A DNA stretch of 6,226 bases from contig MGRY01000147.1 in assembly GCA_001799045.1 (NCBI GenBank), positions 9,010-15,235 of the forward strand. Reading direction: 5' to 3'. Position numbers and translations under genes: made by a program. The notes under the pieces are model-generated. The model had not been told where the DNA came from. It saw nothing but the letters and a program-made list of their open reading frames with translations, and did not search any database. Numbering within the stretch: position 1 is the first letter of the stretch; every line of letters begins with the position of its first letter. Positions 1-5,642 of this stretch are shown here, piece after piece. This DNA is from Deltaproteobacteria bacterium RIFCSPLOWO2_02_56_12. GTDB lineage: Bacteria > Desulfobacterota > Binatia > UBA9968.

Positions 1-1
1 C

Positions 2-751
2 CCTCTTGGCCCGCAAGGAAAAAAATCTATCTCTCCATCTTTCTTAGGAGGGATGGTCCCCCATGCCGGCTATATCTATTCCGGTCCCTGCGCCGCCCAC
101 TTTTATTCAGGGCTCCAAAGGGAGATCGGCTCGGTTATTCTTTTAGGGGTCGATCATCGAGGAATGGGCGCGAAGGCCGCGCTGAGTCCGGCAGACTGCT
201 GGGAAACTCCCCTGGGGAGGGTCCAGGTAGATCGAGAGCTGGCGGGATTGCTGGAGAGTGAAGTCGGCTTTCTTAAAAGGGATGAGCGGCCTCACCGCCA
301 CGAACACAGCATCGAAGTCCAGCTTCCGTTTTTGCAAACCGTTCTGGGAGATTTCACCTTCTTGCCTATCTCCCTCTCTCACCTCTCCGAGGAAGAGTGT
401 AGAGAACTCGGCCAAGCGATAGCGCGTCTCTACGAAACGGAAAATGGCTCGGGTGGAAAGAGGGTCTTGATCGCCAGCAGCGACCTGAGCCACTATCTCT
501 CGCCCAAAGAGACCGAGAGGCTCGACCGCATGGCCCTAGAGGCTGTCCTCGCTCTCGACCCGCCAGGGCTCCTGAGGATAGTCGAGGAGGAGGATATCAG
601 CATGTGCGGGGTTATTCCGACGGCAGTTTTTTTGTTTGCTGCTAAGGAATTAGGTGCGAGACAGGCGCGCCTGCTCAAACACTGCCATTCCGGCGACGTG
701 GTTCCGATGCGGGAAGTTGTAGGCTATGCCAGCGTGGCGGTGGAACTTTAG
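2..751 (+). CDS. amrB: AmmeMemoRadiSam system protein B (MEMO1-like), 5'-truncated by the window
   Basis: Partial gene; the frame is open from base 2 and ends at TAG 749-751. The visible product contains the MEMO hallmarks in order: the PHAGYIYSG block (His codon 62-64), HEHSIEVQLPF (His codons 299-301 and 305-307), the SSDLSHY block (His codon 491-493), and the C-terminal SGDVVPMREVVGYASVAVE. The family shares the fold of LigB-type extradiol dioxygenases, and the conserved histidines form its metal-site region. In bacteria and archaea it is usually encoded with an AMMECR1-like protein (A) and a radical SAM protein; its biochemical role is not firmly established. Neither partner is in the window, though they could lie upstream. 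ATG 53 is not the likely start: the preceding in-frame residues are open, the family normally has about 35-45 residues before PHAGY, and the AGGAGGG at 46-52 touches that ATG with no spacer. The identification is strong; the symbol is a conventional label. Confidence 0.93.
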   Translation, partial: PLGPQGKKSISPSFLGGMVPHAGYIYSGPCAAHFYSGLQREIGSVILLGVDHRGMGAKAALSPADCWETPLGRVQVDRELAGLLESEVGFLKRDERPHRHEHSIEVQLPFLQTVLGDFTFLPISLSHLSEEECRELGQAIARLYETENGSGGKRVLIASSDLSHYLSPKETERLDRMALEAVLALDPPGLLRIVEEEDISMCGVIPTAVFLFAAKELGARQARLLKHCHSGDVVPMREVVGYASVAVEL

Positions 752-766
752 GAAGAAGGGGATGCC

Positions 767-3178
767 ATGAAGGGTTTCTTGTCTAGCTCTCTCGTCATAC
801 TATTTTTTCTCACCTTCTATTCCGTCGGAGAGCCTGCCCAGCGCCAACGGCCAGGGGCCGACACAAAAGCCTCTGCTAAAGAGGCGATCGGGAAAGGTGA
901 TGCAAGGGGCGCCCTCGGCGCGGCGGAATCCAGGGCGACAGAGGCGGAAAAAAACGGCGCCTGGCAACAGGCAGCCCAGTCCTACGTTCAGGCGTCCATT
1001 GCGGCCAGAATCAGCGGCCAGGTCCAGAAGGCTGTCACCTACGGCAACAAGGCCTTCGAGATGGGGGAAAAGGGTAAGCTTCCGGCCATTCAGGTCCAGG
1101 CCGTCTTGCAGCTCTTCGTTGCCCTGCGGAACGTCGGACAGCACGCCAAGGCCAGGGAATGGCTCTACAAGGGTTTTGAGATCACCAAACAGATCGATGC
1201 TCCTCCGGCCAGGCAAAACCTGGAGGCCAACCTGTATAGAGAGCTGGGAATGGATTTCTTACGCAGCGGGGAGATTCAAAAGGCGATTGAGAATGTGTCG
1301 TATTCCCTCCAGGTCCGGGAGTCCCAACTGTCTTTTCTCAAAAAGCGGCCGGGGAGGAACCCGGTCATTCAGCAGAGAATTCAGAGGTTAACGAACGTGA
1401 CAGTTGTAACTCTGAATACCCTCGGCAATGTCTACCAGCGTGCGGGGAATACTACAGAAGCGATTAAGGTTTACGAACGGGCTCTCGGCATCATCAAAGA
1501 ATTCGGTCTAAAGACTCCCGTTGAGAGTACTCTCTATCACGGGCTGGGCCGCCTTTATCTTGAGCAAAAAGAGTTTCCCCACGCTCTGGAGAATCTCCAG
1601 AAGGCTCTCGAAATAGCCGAGCGCCTCCAGCATGCGTCTGTTATCCAGCAAGCCAGCAGCCAGATAGCGAATCTTTTTCTTCAGACCAAGAAACCTTCCG
1701 AGGCCATCGCTTACTACCGAAAAGCGATCGACAGCATCGAGTCGACCCGCTCGCTTCTCGAATCTGAGGAGTTCCGCAGCTCTTTTTTTGAAGACAAGAG
1801 ACAGATCTACGCCGGCATAATCCTGGCGCATCTGCAAACGAGAAATCCGGCGGAGGCCTTCAACTACAACGAGCGCGCCCGCTCGCGCGCCTTTCTGGAC
1901 ATCCTGGGAAGCAAGGTCCAGCTGGCAAAGGGAAACTTGTTGGAGGAAGAGAGGGCACTGCAGGCAAGAATCAGCACCTTACAGGCAAGGATAGGGGCAC
2001 AAAAGGAGGAGGATGAGGGAGAGGAAGAGGAAGAAAATGTTTCTAGAAGACCCGTGCTGCGCCAGGAGCTGGAGGAGGCGCAGAAGGCCTACGGTGAGTT
2101 TCTGGCCAAGGTGAGAAAAGAGAACAAAGAACAGGCGTCCTTGATGAGCGTGGAGCCGCTCACTTTAAAGGAGCTGCAGGAGCTGCTCGACCCGGGCGTA
2201 AGCGTGCTCGAGTACTTTGTGGTGCGCCAGGCGGTGCTTCTCTGGGTAGTGGAGAAAGAGAGACTGCGTTTTGTCAGGATTCCCATAGAGAGGACAGAGC
2301 TGGTCAAGAAAGTATCCGCCCTTCGAGACGCCATCTATCAGGTCGGAGAGAAGGAAAAATTCCAGAGCCACGCCCAGGAGCTCTACAAGCTACTCATAGA
2401 GCCGGCGCTGGCCGACATACGGGGCAAAGAGCTTCTGATCATCCCTCACGATGTGCTGCACTATCTGCCGTACCAGGCACTGGTTTCGGATAAGGGGAGG
2501 TACTTGATCCAGGACTATCCGATTTACTATCTATCGAGCGCCAGCCTGATGCAGTTTACCAGGGAGAAGAGGAGGGCAAGTAAGGGTCAGGAGGAGAGGG
2601 CGTTGGTGATGGGCAACCCGAGCCTAGGGGATCAAGCCTTCAATCTCCGCTTTGCCGAGCGGGAGGCCAAGGAGATAGCGCGGGTGTATCCCAAGAGCGC
2701 GGTCTATCTTAAGACCGAGGCAACCAAGCCCAAGGCGGTCTCGTTAAGTCCGGACTATGACATTTTGCATTTTGCCGTTCATGGGGAGTTCGATCAGGAC
2801 GATCCGTTGAGTTCAGGGCTTTTGCTGGCGGCAGGGGGCAAGGGGGAAGGCAAGCTTAAGGCGAGCGAGATCTTTTCTTTAAACCTTAAGGCGGACATGG
2901 TGGTTTTGTCGGCCTGTGAGACTGGGTTGGGGAAGATCACCAATGGGGATGAGATCATCGGGTTAACAAGGGCCTTTATCTATGCCGGGGCGCCTTCTGT
3001 GGTGACCACGTTGTGGAAGGTCAATGACCGGGCCAGTTATGAGTTAGTGCAGGAGTTTTACACTAACTTAAAGACGAAGAAGAAGTCGGAGGCCTTGAGG
3101 CAGGCGCAGCTCAAGATCATGAAAGAGTTCCCCCATCCCTTTTTCTGGGCCGCCTATGAGCTGAACGGAGAAAGATAG
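767..3178 (+). CDS. Exported TPR-repeat protein with C-terminal CHAT (caspase-like) domain
   Basis: 803 residues. Residues 1 to about 24 form a Sec-type signal peptide (Lys2, then a hydrophobic core) without a lipobox Cys, so the protein is probably periplasmic or secreted. TPR-like helical pairs follow, clearest near residues 213-245, 255-287 and 295-325, with weaker ones near 70-190. A charged coiled-coil linker (about 392-456) contains an acidic run at 414-423. The CHAT domain spans about 474-803. It shows IIPHDVLHYLPYQAL, the LHFAVHGEF motif with predicted catalytic His672, VVLSACETGLG with predicted nucleophile Cys717, and a C-terminal FFWAAYELNG. CHAT domains belong to the caspase/separase clan; some are proteases in signalling or defence, but most bacterial TPR-CHAT proteins have no known substrate. 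Start choice: GGAAGAAGGGG at 751-761 is a good ribosome site five bases before ATG 767. The gene starts 15 bp after the MEMO-like gene, so co-transcription is likely. Leucine codon use changes within the CHAT region (see findings). Confidence 0.93.
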   Translation: MKGFLSSSLVILFFLTFYSVGEPAQRQRPGADTKASAKEAIGKGDARGALGAAESRATEAEKNGAWQQAAQSYVQASIAARISGQVQKAVTYGNKAFEMGEKGKLPAIQVQAVLQLFVALRNVGQHAKAREWLYKGFEITKQIDAPPARQNLEANLYRELGMDFLRSGEIQKAIENVSYSLQVRESQLSFLKKRPGRNPVIQQRIQRLTNVTVVTLNTLGNVYQRAGNTTEAIKVYERALGIIKEFGLKTPVESTLYHGLGRLYLEQKEFPHALENLQKALEIAERLQHASVIQQASSQIANLFLQTKKPSEAIAYYRKAIDSIESTRSLLESEEFRSSFFEDKRQIYAGIILAHLQTRNPAEAFNYNERARSRAFLDILGSKVQLAKGNLLEEERALQARISTLQARIGAQKEEDEGEEEEENVSRRPVLRQELEEAQKAYGEFLAKVRKENKEQASLMSVEPLTLKELQELLDPGVSVLEYFVVRQAVLLWVVEKERLRFVRIPIERTELVKKVSALRDAIYQVGEKEKFQSHAQELYKLLIEPALADIRGKELLIIPHDVLHYLPYQALVSDKGRYLIQDYPIYYLSSASLMQFTREKRRASKGQEERALVMGNPSLGDQAFNLRFAEREAKEIARVYPKSAVYLKTEATKPKAVSLSPDYDILHFAVHGEFDQDDPLSSGLLLAAGGKGEGKLKASEIFSLNLKADMVVLSACETGLGKITNGDEIIGLTRAFIYAGAPSVVTTLWKVNDRASYELVQEFYTNLKTKKKSEALRQAQLKIMKEFPHPFFWAAYELNGER

Positions 3179-3301
3179 GCCGCTCCTCGGGGGGAGAGTC
3201 TTCCGAGCGCAGCCGATAGGCCAGTACCTTGAGTCAACCTTCCTACTCCTACGTCTACGCTCTTCAGCCTCGCCCCCTCGTCGCCTTGTAGTGAATTGAA
3301 A
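3179..3301. other. Intergenic spacer with no recognised gene
   Basis: This is the first part of the 418-bp gap between the CHAT gene and thiS. No ORF with family resemblance or RNA gene was seen. From about 3236 to 3290 the plus strand is pyrimidine-rich. A 5-bp inverted repeat (CTCGG 3186-3190, CCGAG 3203-3207) lacks a following T-tract, so I see no convincing terminator for the CHAT transcript. The opposite-strand open frame across 3154-3411 overlaps the riboswitch and resembles nothing known. Confidence 0.6.
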
Positions 3302-3329
3302 ATCTGAGATTTGAGATCTGCGATTTGAG
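3302..3329. repeat. Four-copy 7-bp degenerate tandem repeat
   Basis: Four direct heptamers are visible: ATCTGAG, ATTTGAG, ATCTGCG and ATTTGAG, followed by a partial fifth copy (ATT at 3330). The run has lower GC than its surroundings and sits between the CHAT gene and the thi promoter region. It has no spacer structure and is far too short to be a CRISPR array. A role is unknown; replication slippage in non-coding DNA would explain it. Confidence 0.8.
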
Positions 3330-3331
3330 AT

Positions 3332-3348
3332 TCCGCGCAGAGCGCGGA
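3332..3348. repeat. Perfect GC-rich inverted repeat (7-bp stem, 3-nt loop)
   Basis: TCCGCGC (3332-3338) and GCGCGGA (3342-3348) are exact reverse complements around AGA. It directly follows the 7-bp tandem repeats. No T-run follows on the plus strand (next bases TGCCGATTTGAC). On the minus strand the next bases are the AT-rich heptamer repeats rather than a T-tract. It is therefore not a standard intrinsic terminator, although it could weakly end or protect the upstream CHAT mRNA. Confidence 0.6.
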
Positions 3349-3355
3349 TGCCGAT

Positions 3356-3384
3356 TTGACTTGCCTCCGTCCATCTGTTAGGGA
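3356..3384 (+). promoter_or_regulatory. Possible thi operon promoter (weak)
   Basis: TTGACT at 3356-3361 matches five of six bases of a sigma70 -35 box and lies where a promoter for the riboswitch leader is expected, about 30 bp before the aptamer. The -10 region is poor: the hexamer at 17-bp spacing (TAGGGA, 3379-3384) matches TATAAT only weakly. A transcript beginning near 3390 would just include the whole aptamer. This is a positional inference with a good -35 and an unconvincing -10. Confidence 0.3.
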
Positions 3385-3391
3385 TTGCTTA

Positions 3392-3491
3392 ATGCTAGGG
3401 GTGTCCGCCATTGACGGACTGAGAGCCCGACATGGAAACTGCCGGGTAACCCTCCGAACCTGATCCGGATAGTGCCGGCGTAGGGAAGCGT
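3392..3491 (+). promoter_or_regulatory. TPP riboswitch aptamer (THI element)
   Basis: All conserved THI-box pieces are present. P1 pairs ATGCT 3392-3396 with AGCGT 3487-3491 (one G-T pair). P2 pairs GGGT 3399-3402 with ACCC 3449-3452. P3 pairs GTCCG 3403-3407 with CGGAC 3415-3419. The CTGAGA at 3419-3424 is the pyrimidine-sensing element. An optional P3a arm is 3426-3429 with 3443-3446. P4 pairs CCT 3459-3461 with AGG 3482-3484, and P5 pairs CCGG 3465-3468 with CCGG 3475-3478. GAACCTGATC and the GCGTAGGGAAG end match the diphosphate-binding side. It binds thiamine pyrophosphate and lies just upstream of thiS-thiG-thiE, which fits feedback repression. The following intrinsic terminator indicates control by premature transcription termination. 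Confidence 0.97.
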
Positions 3492-3554
3492 GAGAGTCAC
3501 TGTCCCCTCTCTTCTTTTCTTCAGCGGCGGGGCGAACTTGAGACCGTATTCCCT
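3482..3554 (+). promoter_or_regulatory. Predicted antiterminator pairing between aptamer 3' strand and terminator
   Basis: AGGGAA at 3482-3487, which forms the 3' side of P4 and enters P1 in the TPP-bound aptamer, is an exact complement of TTCCCT at 3549-3554 inside the 5' arm of the terminator; one more T-G pair (3481-3555) is possible. The two states cannot coexist easily, so this is a natural antiterminator for the ligand-free RNA. The pairing is seen in the sequence; the switching role is inferred from how TPP riboswitches with terminators work. Confidence 0.55.
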
Positions 3555-3590
3555 GACCATTTTATGTGGTCAAGCCGGATACGGTTTTTT
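3543..3590 (+). terminator. Riboswitch-controlled intrinsic terminator before thiS
   Basis: The outer stem ACCGTAT (3543-3549) pairs with ATACGGT (3579-3585), continued by CC 3551-3552 with GG 3577-3578 around a bulged T. An inner hairpin pairs TGACCA (3554-3559) with TGGTCA (3567-3572). The stem runs straight into a T-tract (3585-3590). It lies about 50 bases after the TPP aptamer and six bases before the thiS GTG codon, so termination here would stop transcription just before the operon's first gene. Confidence 0.88.
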
Positions 3591-3594
3591 AATT

Positions 3595-3601
3595 AGGTGA
3601 T
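3595..3601 (+). promoter_or_regulatory. Unusual thiS translation-start region: SD-like AGGTGAT overlapping the GTG codon
   Basis: No purine-rich Shine-Dalgarno is present at normal distance before GTG 3597-3599, because the terminator stem and T-tract occupy that space. The only anti-SD complementarity is AGGTGAT (3595-3601), which contains the start codon itself. The start is still preferred because ThiS proteins begin about five residues before the conserved NG pair, exactly as here (MIVFING). Confidence 0.45.
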
Positions 3602-3797
3602 AGTCTTTATCAACGGAGAAAAGAGAGAAATAGCTGCGGAGCTCAACGTGGCGCAACTGCTTCAAGAGCTAGGGATTCGTCCGGGCAGGGTGGTCGTAGA
3701 GCTCAACCGCGATGTTGTCTCCCGCGAGTCTCACGATACGACCTTCTTAAAGGAAGGGGATAGCATCGAAATCGTCCACTTTGTCGGTGGAGGCTAA
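3597..3797 (+). CDS. thiS: Sulfur carrier protein ThiS
   Basis: 66 residues, a normal ThiS length. It is a ubiquitin-like (beta-grasp) protein whose C-terminal glycine is adenylylated (by a ThiF-type enzyme) and converted to a thiocarboxylate, which donates sulfur to the thiazole ring made by ThiG. The sequence opens with MIVFINGEKREI, has the helix VAQLLQELGI (about 18-27), the strand VVVELNRDVV (32-41), and ends in the diagnostic FVGGG, so Gly66 is the predicted thiocarboxylate carrier. The start is GTG; no good ribosome site precedes it. It is the first gene after the riboswitch and terminator. The stop TAA is 10 bp before thiG, and the typical thiS-thiG pairing supports the call. No thiF is in the window. 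Confidence 0.95.
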   Translation: MIVFINGEKREIAAELNVAQLLQELGIRPGRVVVELNRDVVSRESHDTTFLKEGDSIEIVHFVGGG

Positions 3798-3807
3798 GAG
3801 GTGAAAA

Positions 3808-4581
3808 ATGGAAAATCTGCTTAAGCTGGCTGATAAGAGCTACAGGTCGCGTCTCATTGTGGGGACCGGAAAATACAAAGACTTTCGCGAAACCCAGAGG
3901 GCCATAGAGATCTCTGGTGCGGAAATTGTTACCGTAGCGGTGCGCCGGGTCAACATCACAGATCCCAATAAGGAAAATCTGCTCGAGTACCTGGACCCTA
4001 AGAAATATACTATTCTACCGAACACCGCCGGTTGCTACACGGCTGACGATGCCGTCCGCACCTGCCGCCTGGCCCGTGAGGCCGGGGTGGGCAATATGGT
4101 CAAGCTGGAGGTCATAGGCGACGAGAAGACCCTCTTCCCCGACATCCCGGCCACCCTTGAGGCGGCGCGGCTCCTGATCAAGGAGGGATTTGTAGTCCTC
4201 CCCTATGTCACCGATGATCCCGTAACGGCGAAAAAACTACAGGAAATGGGATGCGCCGCCGTCATGCCGTTGGCGGCGCCGATCGGTTCCGGTCTTGGTA
4301 TTCGCAATCCCTATAACCTTCGGATCATTCTGGAGCAGGCAACGGTTCCTGTGATTGTCGACGCCGGAGTGGGAACGGCGTCCGATGCCGCGATAGCTAT
4401 GGAGATGGGCTGTGACGGTGTCCTGATGAACACGGCGATTGCCGGCGCCAGGGATCCCATCCTGATGGCGGAAGCGATGAAGCTCGCCGTTGAAGCGGGA
4501 AGAAAGGCTTTCCTGGCCGGGCGCGTGCCGAAGAAACTTTACGCCACCGCCTCTAGCCCGCTGGATGGCATCTTAGGTTAG
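3808..4581 (+). CDS. thiG: Thiazole synthase ThiG
   Basis: 257 residues, full length for the family. ThiG is a cytosolic TIM-barrel enzyme that condenses 1-deoxy-D-xylulose 5-phosphate, dehydroglycine and sulfur from ThiS thiocarboxylate into the thiazole phosphate. Visible landmarks are LIVGTGKYKDF (16-26), AVRRVNITD (44-52), PNTAGCYTADDAV (71-83), MVKLEVIGDEKTLFPD with predicted Schiff-base Lys99 (97-112), PLAAPIGSGLGI (154-165), VDAGVGTASDAAIAMEMG (184-201) and NTAIAGARDP (208-217), with the typical ATASSPLDG end. The Lys99 role is by analogy with characterised ThiG enzymes. ATG 3808 has a strong AGAGGTGA site (3797-3804), in contrast to thiS and thiE. The dehydroglycine supplier (ThiH from tyrosine, or ThiO from glycine) is not nearby, so the type of thiazole pathway cannot be told from here. 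Confidence 0.98.
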   Translation: MENLLKLADKSYRSRLIVGTGKYKDFRETQRAIEISGAEIVTVAVRRVNITDPNKENLLEYLDPKKYTILPNTAGCYTADDAVRTCRLAREAGVGNMVKLEVIGDEKTLFPDIPATLEAARLLIKEGFVVLPYVTDDPVTAKKLQEMGCAAVMPLAAPIGSGLGIRNPYNLRIILEQATVPVIVDAGVGTASDAAIAMEMGCDGVLMNTAIAGARDPILMAEAMKLAVEAGRKAFLAGRVPKKLYATASSPLDGILG

Positions 4582-4591
4582 AAACCCGGTT

Positions 4592-5224
4592 GTGCCATTG
4601 CGATCTCCCAACTTCGATCTTTACCTTGTTACCGACCGCAGCCAGACCGGGGGAAGGGATCTACTCTGGGTTCTTGAGCGGGCGTTGGAAGGAGGGGTGA
4701 GGGCGGTCCAGCTCAGAGAAAAGGACCTTGGAGGCCGGGAACTCTTTGTTCTGGCGGAAAAGACCAAAAGGCTTTGTGAGCGCTATCAAGCGAATCTCTT
4801 TGTCAATGACCGCGTCGACGTCGCGCTTGGCGTCGATGCTGATGGGGTTCATCTGGGAGGCGATTCCATGCCTGTCCGCGCTGCCAGGGAATTGCTTGGA
4901 GCGGAAAAACTGATCGGGGTCTCGACTCATTCCATCAATGAGGCAAGCGAGGCGGAGCGGGAAAAGGCCGACTTTATTCTTTTCGGGCCGGTCTATTTCA
5001 CTGCTTCAAAAGCTGCTTACGGAGAGCCTCAGGGCCTGGGGCGGTTAAAAAAAGTAGTGGAAAAAATTTCCCTTCCCGTTTATGCTATTGGGGGTGTCAA
5101 GGCCGGAAACATAGCCGAAGTTAAGGAGACCGGCGTCCGCGGGATTGCGCTGATCTCGGCGGTGTTGAGCGCTTCAGACCCCAGGGCAGCTACTCGGAGA
5201 ATTCTTGAAACGTTAGCGAGGTAA
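4592..5224 (+). CDS. thiE: Thiamine-phosphate synthase ThiE
   Basis: 210 residues, full length. ThiE is a TIM-barrel enzyme that joins the pyrimidine HMP-PP to thiazole phosphate to give thiamine phosphate. Landmarks are YLVTDR (11-16), VQLREKD (39-45), VNDRVDVAL with Asn72 and Asp73, GVHLGGDSMP with Asp91, IGVSTHS (109-114), FGPVYFTASKAAYGEPQGL (131-149), YAIGGV (164-169) and the phosphate-binding ALISAVL (186-192). The loop after GPV reads YFTASKAAYGEPQG rather than the commoner FPTxTK form; this appears to be a subfamily variant that keeps the Thr and Lys, not a defect. The start is taken as GTG 4592, 10 bp after thiG stops; TTG 4598 is an alternative two codons later. Neither has a clear Shine-Dalgarno, so translation may depend on coupling to thiG. 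Confidence 0.95.
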   Translation: MPLRSPNFDLYLVTDRSQTGGRDLLWVLERALEGGVRAVQLREKDLGGRELFVLAEKTKRLCERYQANLFVNDRVDVALGVDADGVHLGGDSMPVRAARELLGAEKLIGVSTHSINEASEAEREKADFILFGPVYFTASKAAYGEPQGLGRLKKVVEKISLPVYAIGGVKAGNIAEVKETGVRGIALISAVLSASDPRAATRRILETLAR

Positions 5225-5228
5225 TCGC

Positions 5229-5534
5229 ATGAAAGAAATCGCCCAGGCGGCTTTACAGTACATTCAAGAGAATCTTCTGGTCAGTCTGGTTTTTGCCGTG
5301 ATTGCCGGTTTTGCCGGGATGAAAACGGTCTCCCTTGCGAAAAAGACCAACCCTGCCCTCTTTTTCATTGTCGGGGCGTTGGGGGTCTTCCTGGGCCAGT
5401 TTGCCATTCTTTACCTTGGTATTAAGGGGATTATTGACCAGGTATCTGAGTTCCGCTTGTTTTTCGATTTGCTCGCTGCCTACATCGGCTCTTTCATTGT
5501 AGCTTCGCTCGTCAATTTCTTTAGTCCCCATTGA
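5229..5534 (+). CDS. Small membrane protein of unknown function, three predicted TM segments
   Basis: 101 residues. I do not recognise the family with confidence. Three hydrophobic segments are visible, at about residues 16-34, 43-64 and 77-98, with a basic loop containing KK at 38-39 between the first two and a charged amphipathic stretch (GIIDQVSEFR, about 67-76) before the third. No signal peptide, metal motif or catalytic motif is seen. The glycine-rich pattern is loosely like small GlsB/YeaQ-type stress membrane proteins, but this is not enough to name it. ATG 5229 follows the thiE stop by four bases, with GAGG at 5218-5221 inside the end of thiE, so translation is probably coupled and the gene sits in the thi transcription unit. 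The TGA stop at 5532-5534 directly abuts the tRNA. It looks real by position, ribosome site and composition. A role in thiamine handling is possible but unsupported. Confidence 0.8.
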   Translation: MKEIAQAALQYIQENLLVSLVFAVIAGFAGMKTVSLAKKTNPALFFIVGALGVFLGQFAILYLGIKGIIDQVSEFRLFFDLLAAYIGSFIVASLVNFFSPH

Positions 5535-5610
<76 letters not shown>

Positions 5611-5620
5611 AAATTTACCC

Positions 5621-5641
5621 GTGTCGGTCTTTTCCGAACAC
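5621..5641 (-). terminator. Weak hairpin between the tRNA and the convergent MFS gene
   Basis: GTGTCGG (5621-5627) pairs with CCG 5634-5636 and ACAC 5638-5641, with one bulged A. On the minus strand it starts just after the MFS stop codon and is followed by GGGTAAATTTT, a poor T-tract. On the plus strand no T-run follows. It might end one or both convergent transcripts, but the evidence is position plus a short imperfect stem. Confidence 0.3.
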
Positions 5642-5642
5642 C

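Noticed and set aside
46..55. ATG 53 as the start of the MEMO-like gene, with AGGAGGG in front
   Set aside because: The SD-like run touches the ATG with no spacer, the frame is open to the window edge, and the family has conserved residues before PHAGY.
800..1391. Long open frames overlapping the TPR gene (minus 800-1216, plus 897-1391)
   Set aside because: They are low-complexity shadows, Arg/Pro/Ser- or Leu/Gly-rich, with no family resemblance, inside a convincing TPR-CHAT gene.
3186..3207. Inverted repeat CTCGG/CCGAG as terminator of the CHAT gene
   Set aside because: Only a 5-bp stem with a 12-base loop and no T-tract.
3302..3348. CRISPR-like repeats
   Set aside because: Seven-base units with no spacers; too short and contiguous to be a CRISPR array.
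3154..3560. Opposite-strand open frames across the thi leader (3154-3411 and 3378-3560)
   Set aside because: They run through the TPP aptamer and terminator, and their translations resemble no protein family.
5434..5439. TTGACC as the -35 of a tRNA promoter
   Set aside because: No acceptable -10 hexamer at 16-18 bp, and it lies about 100 bp before the tRNA.
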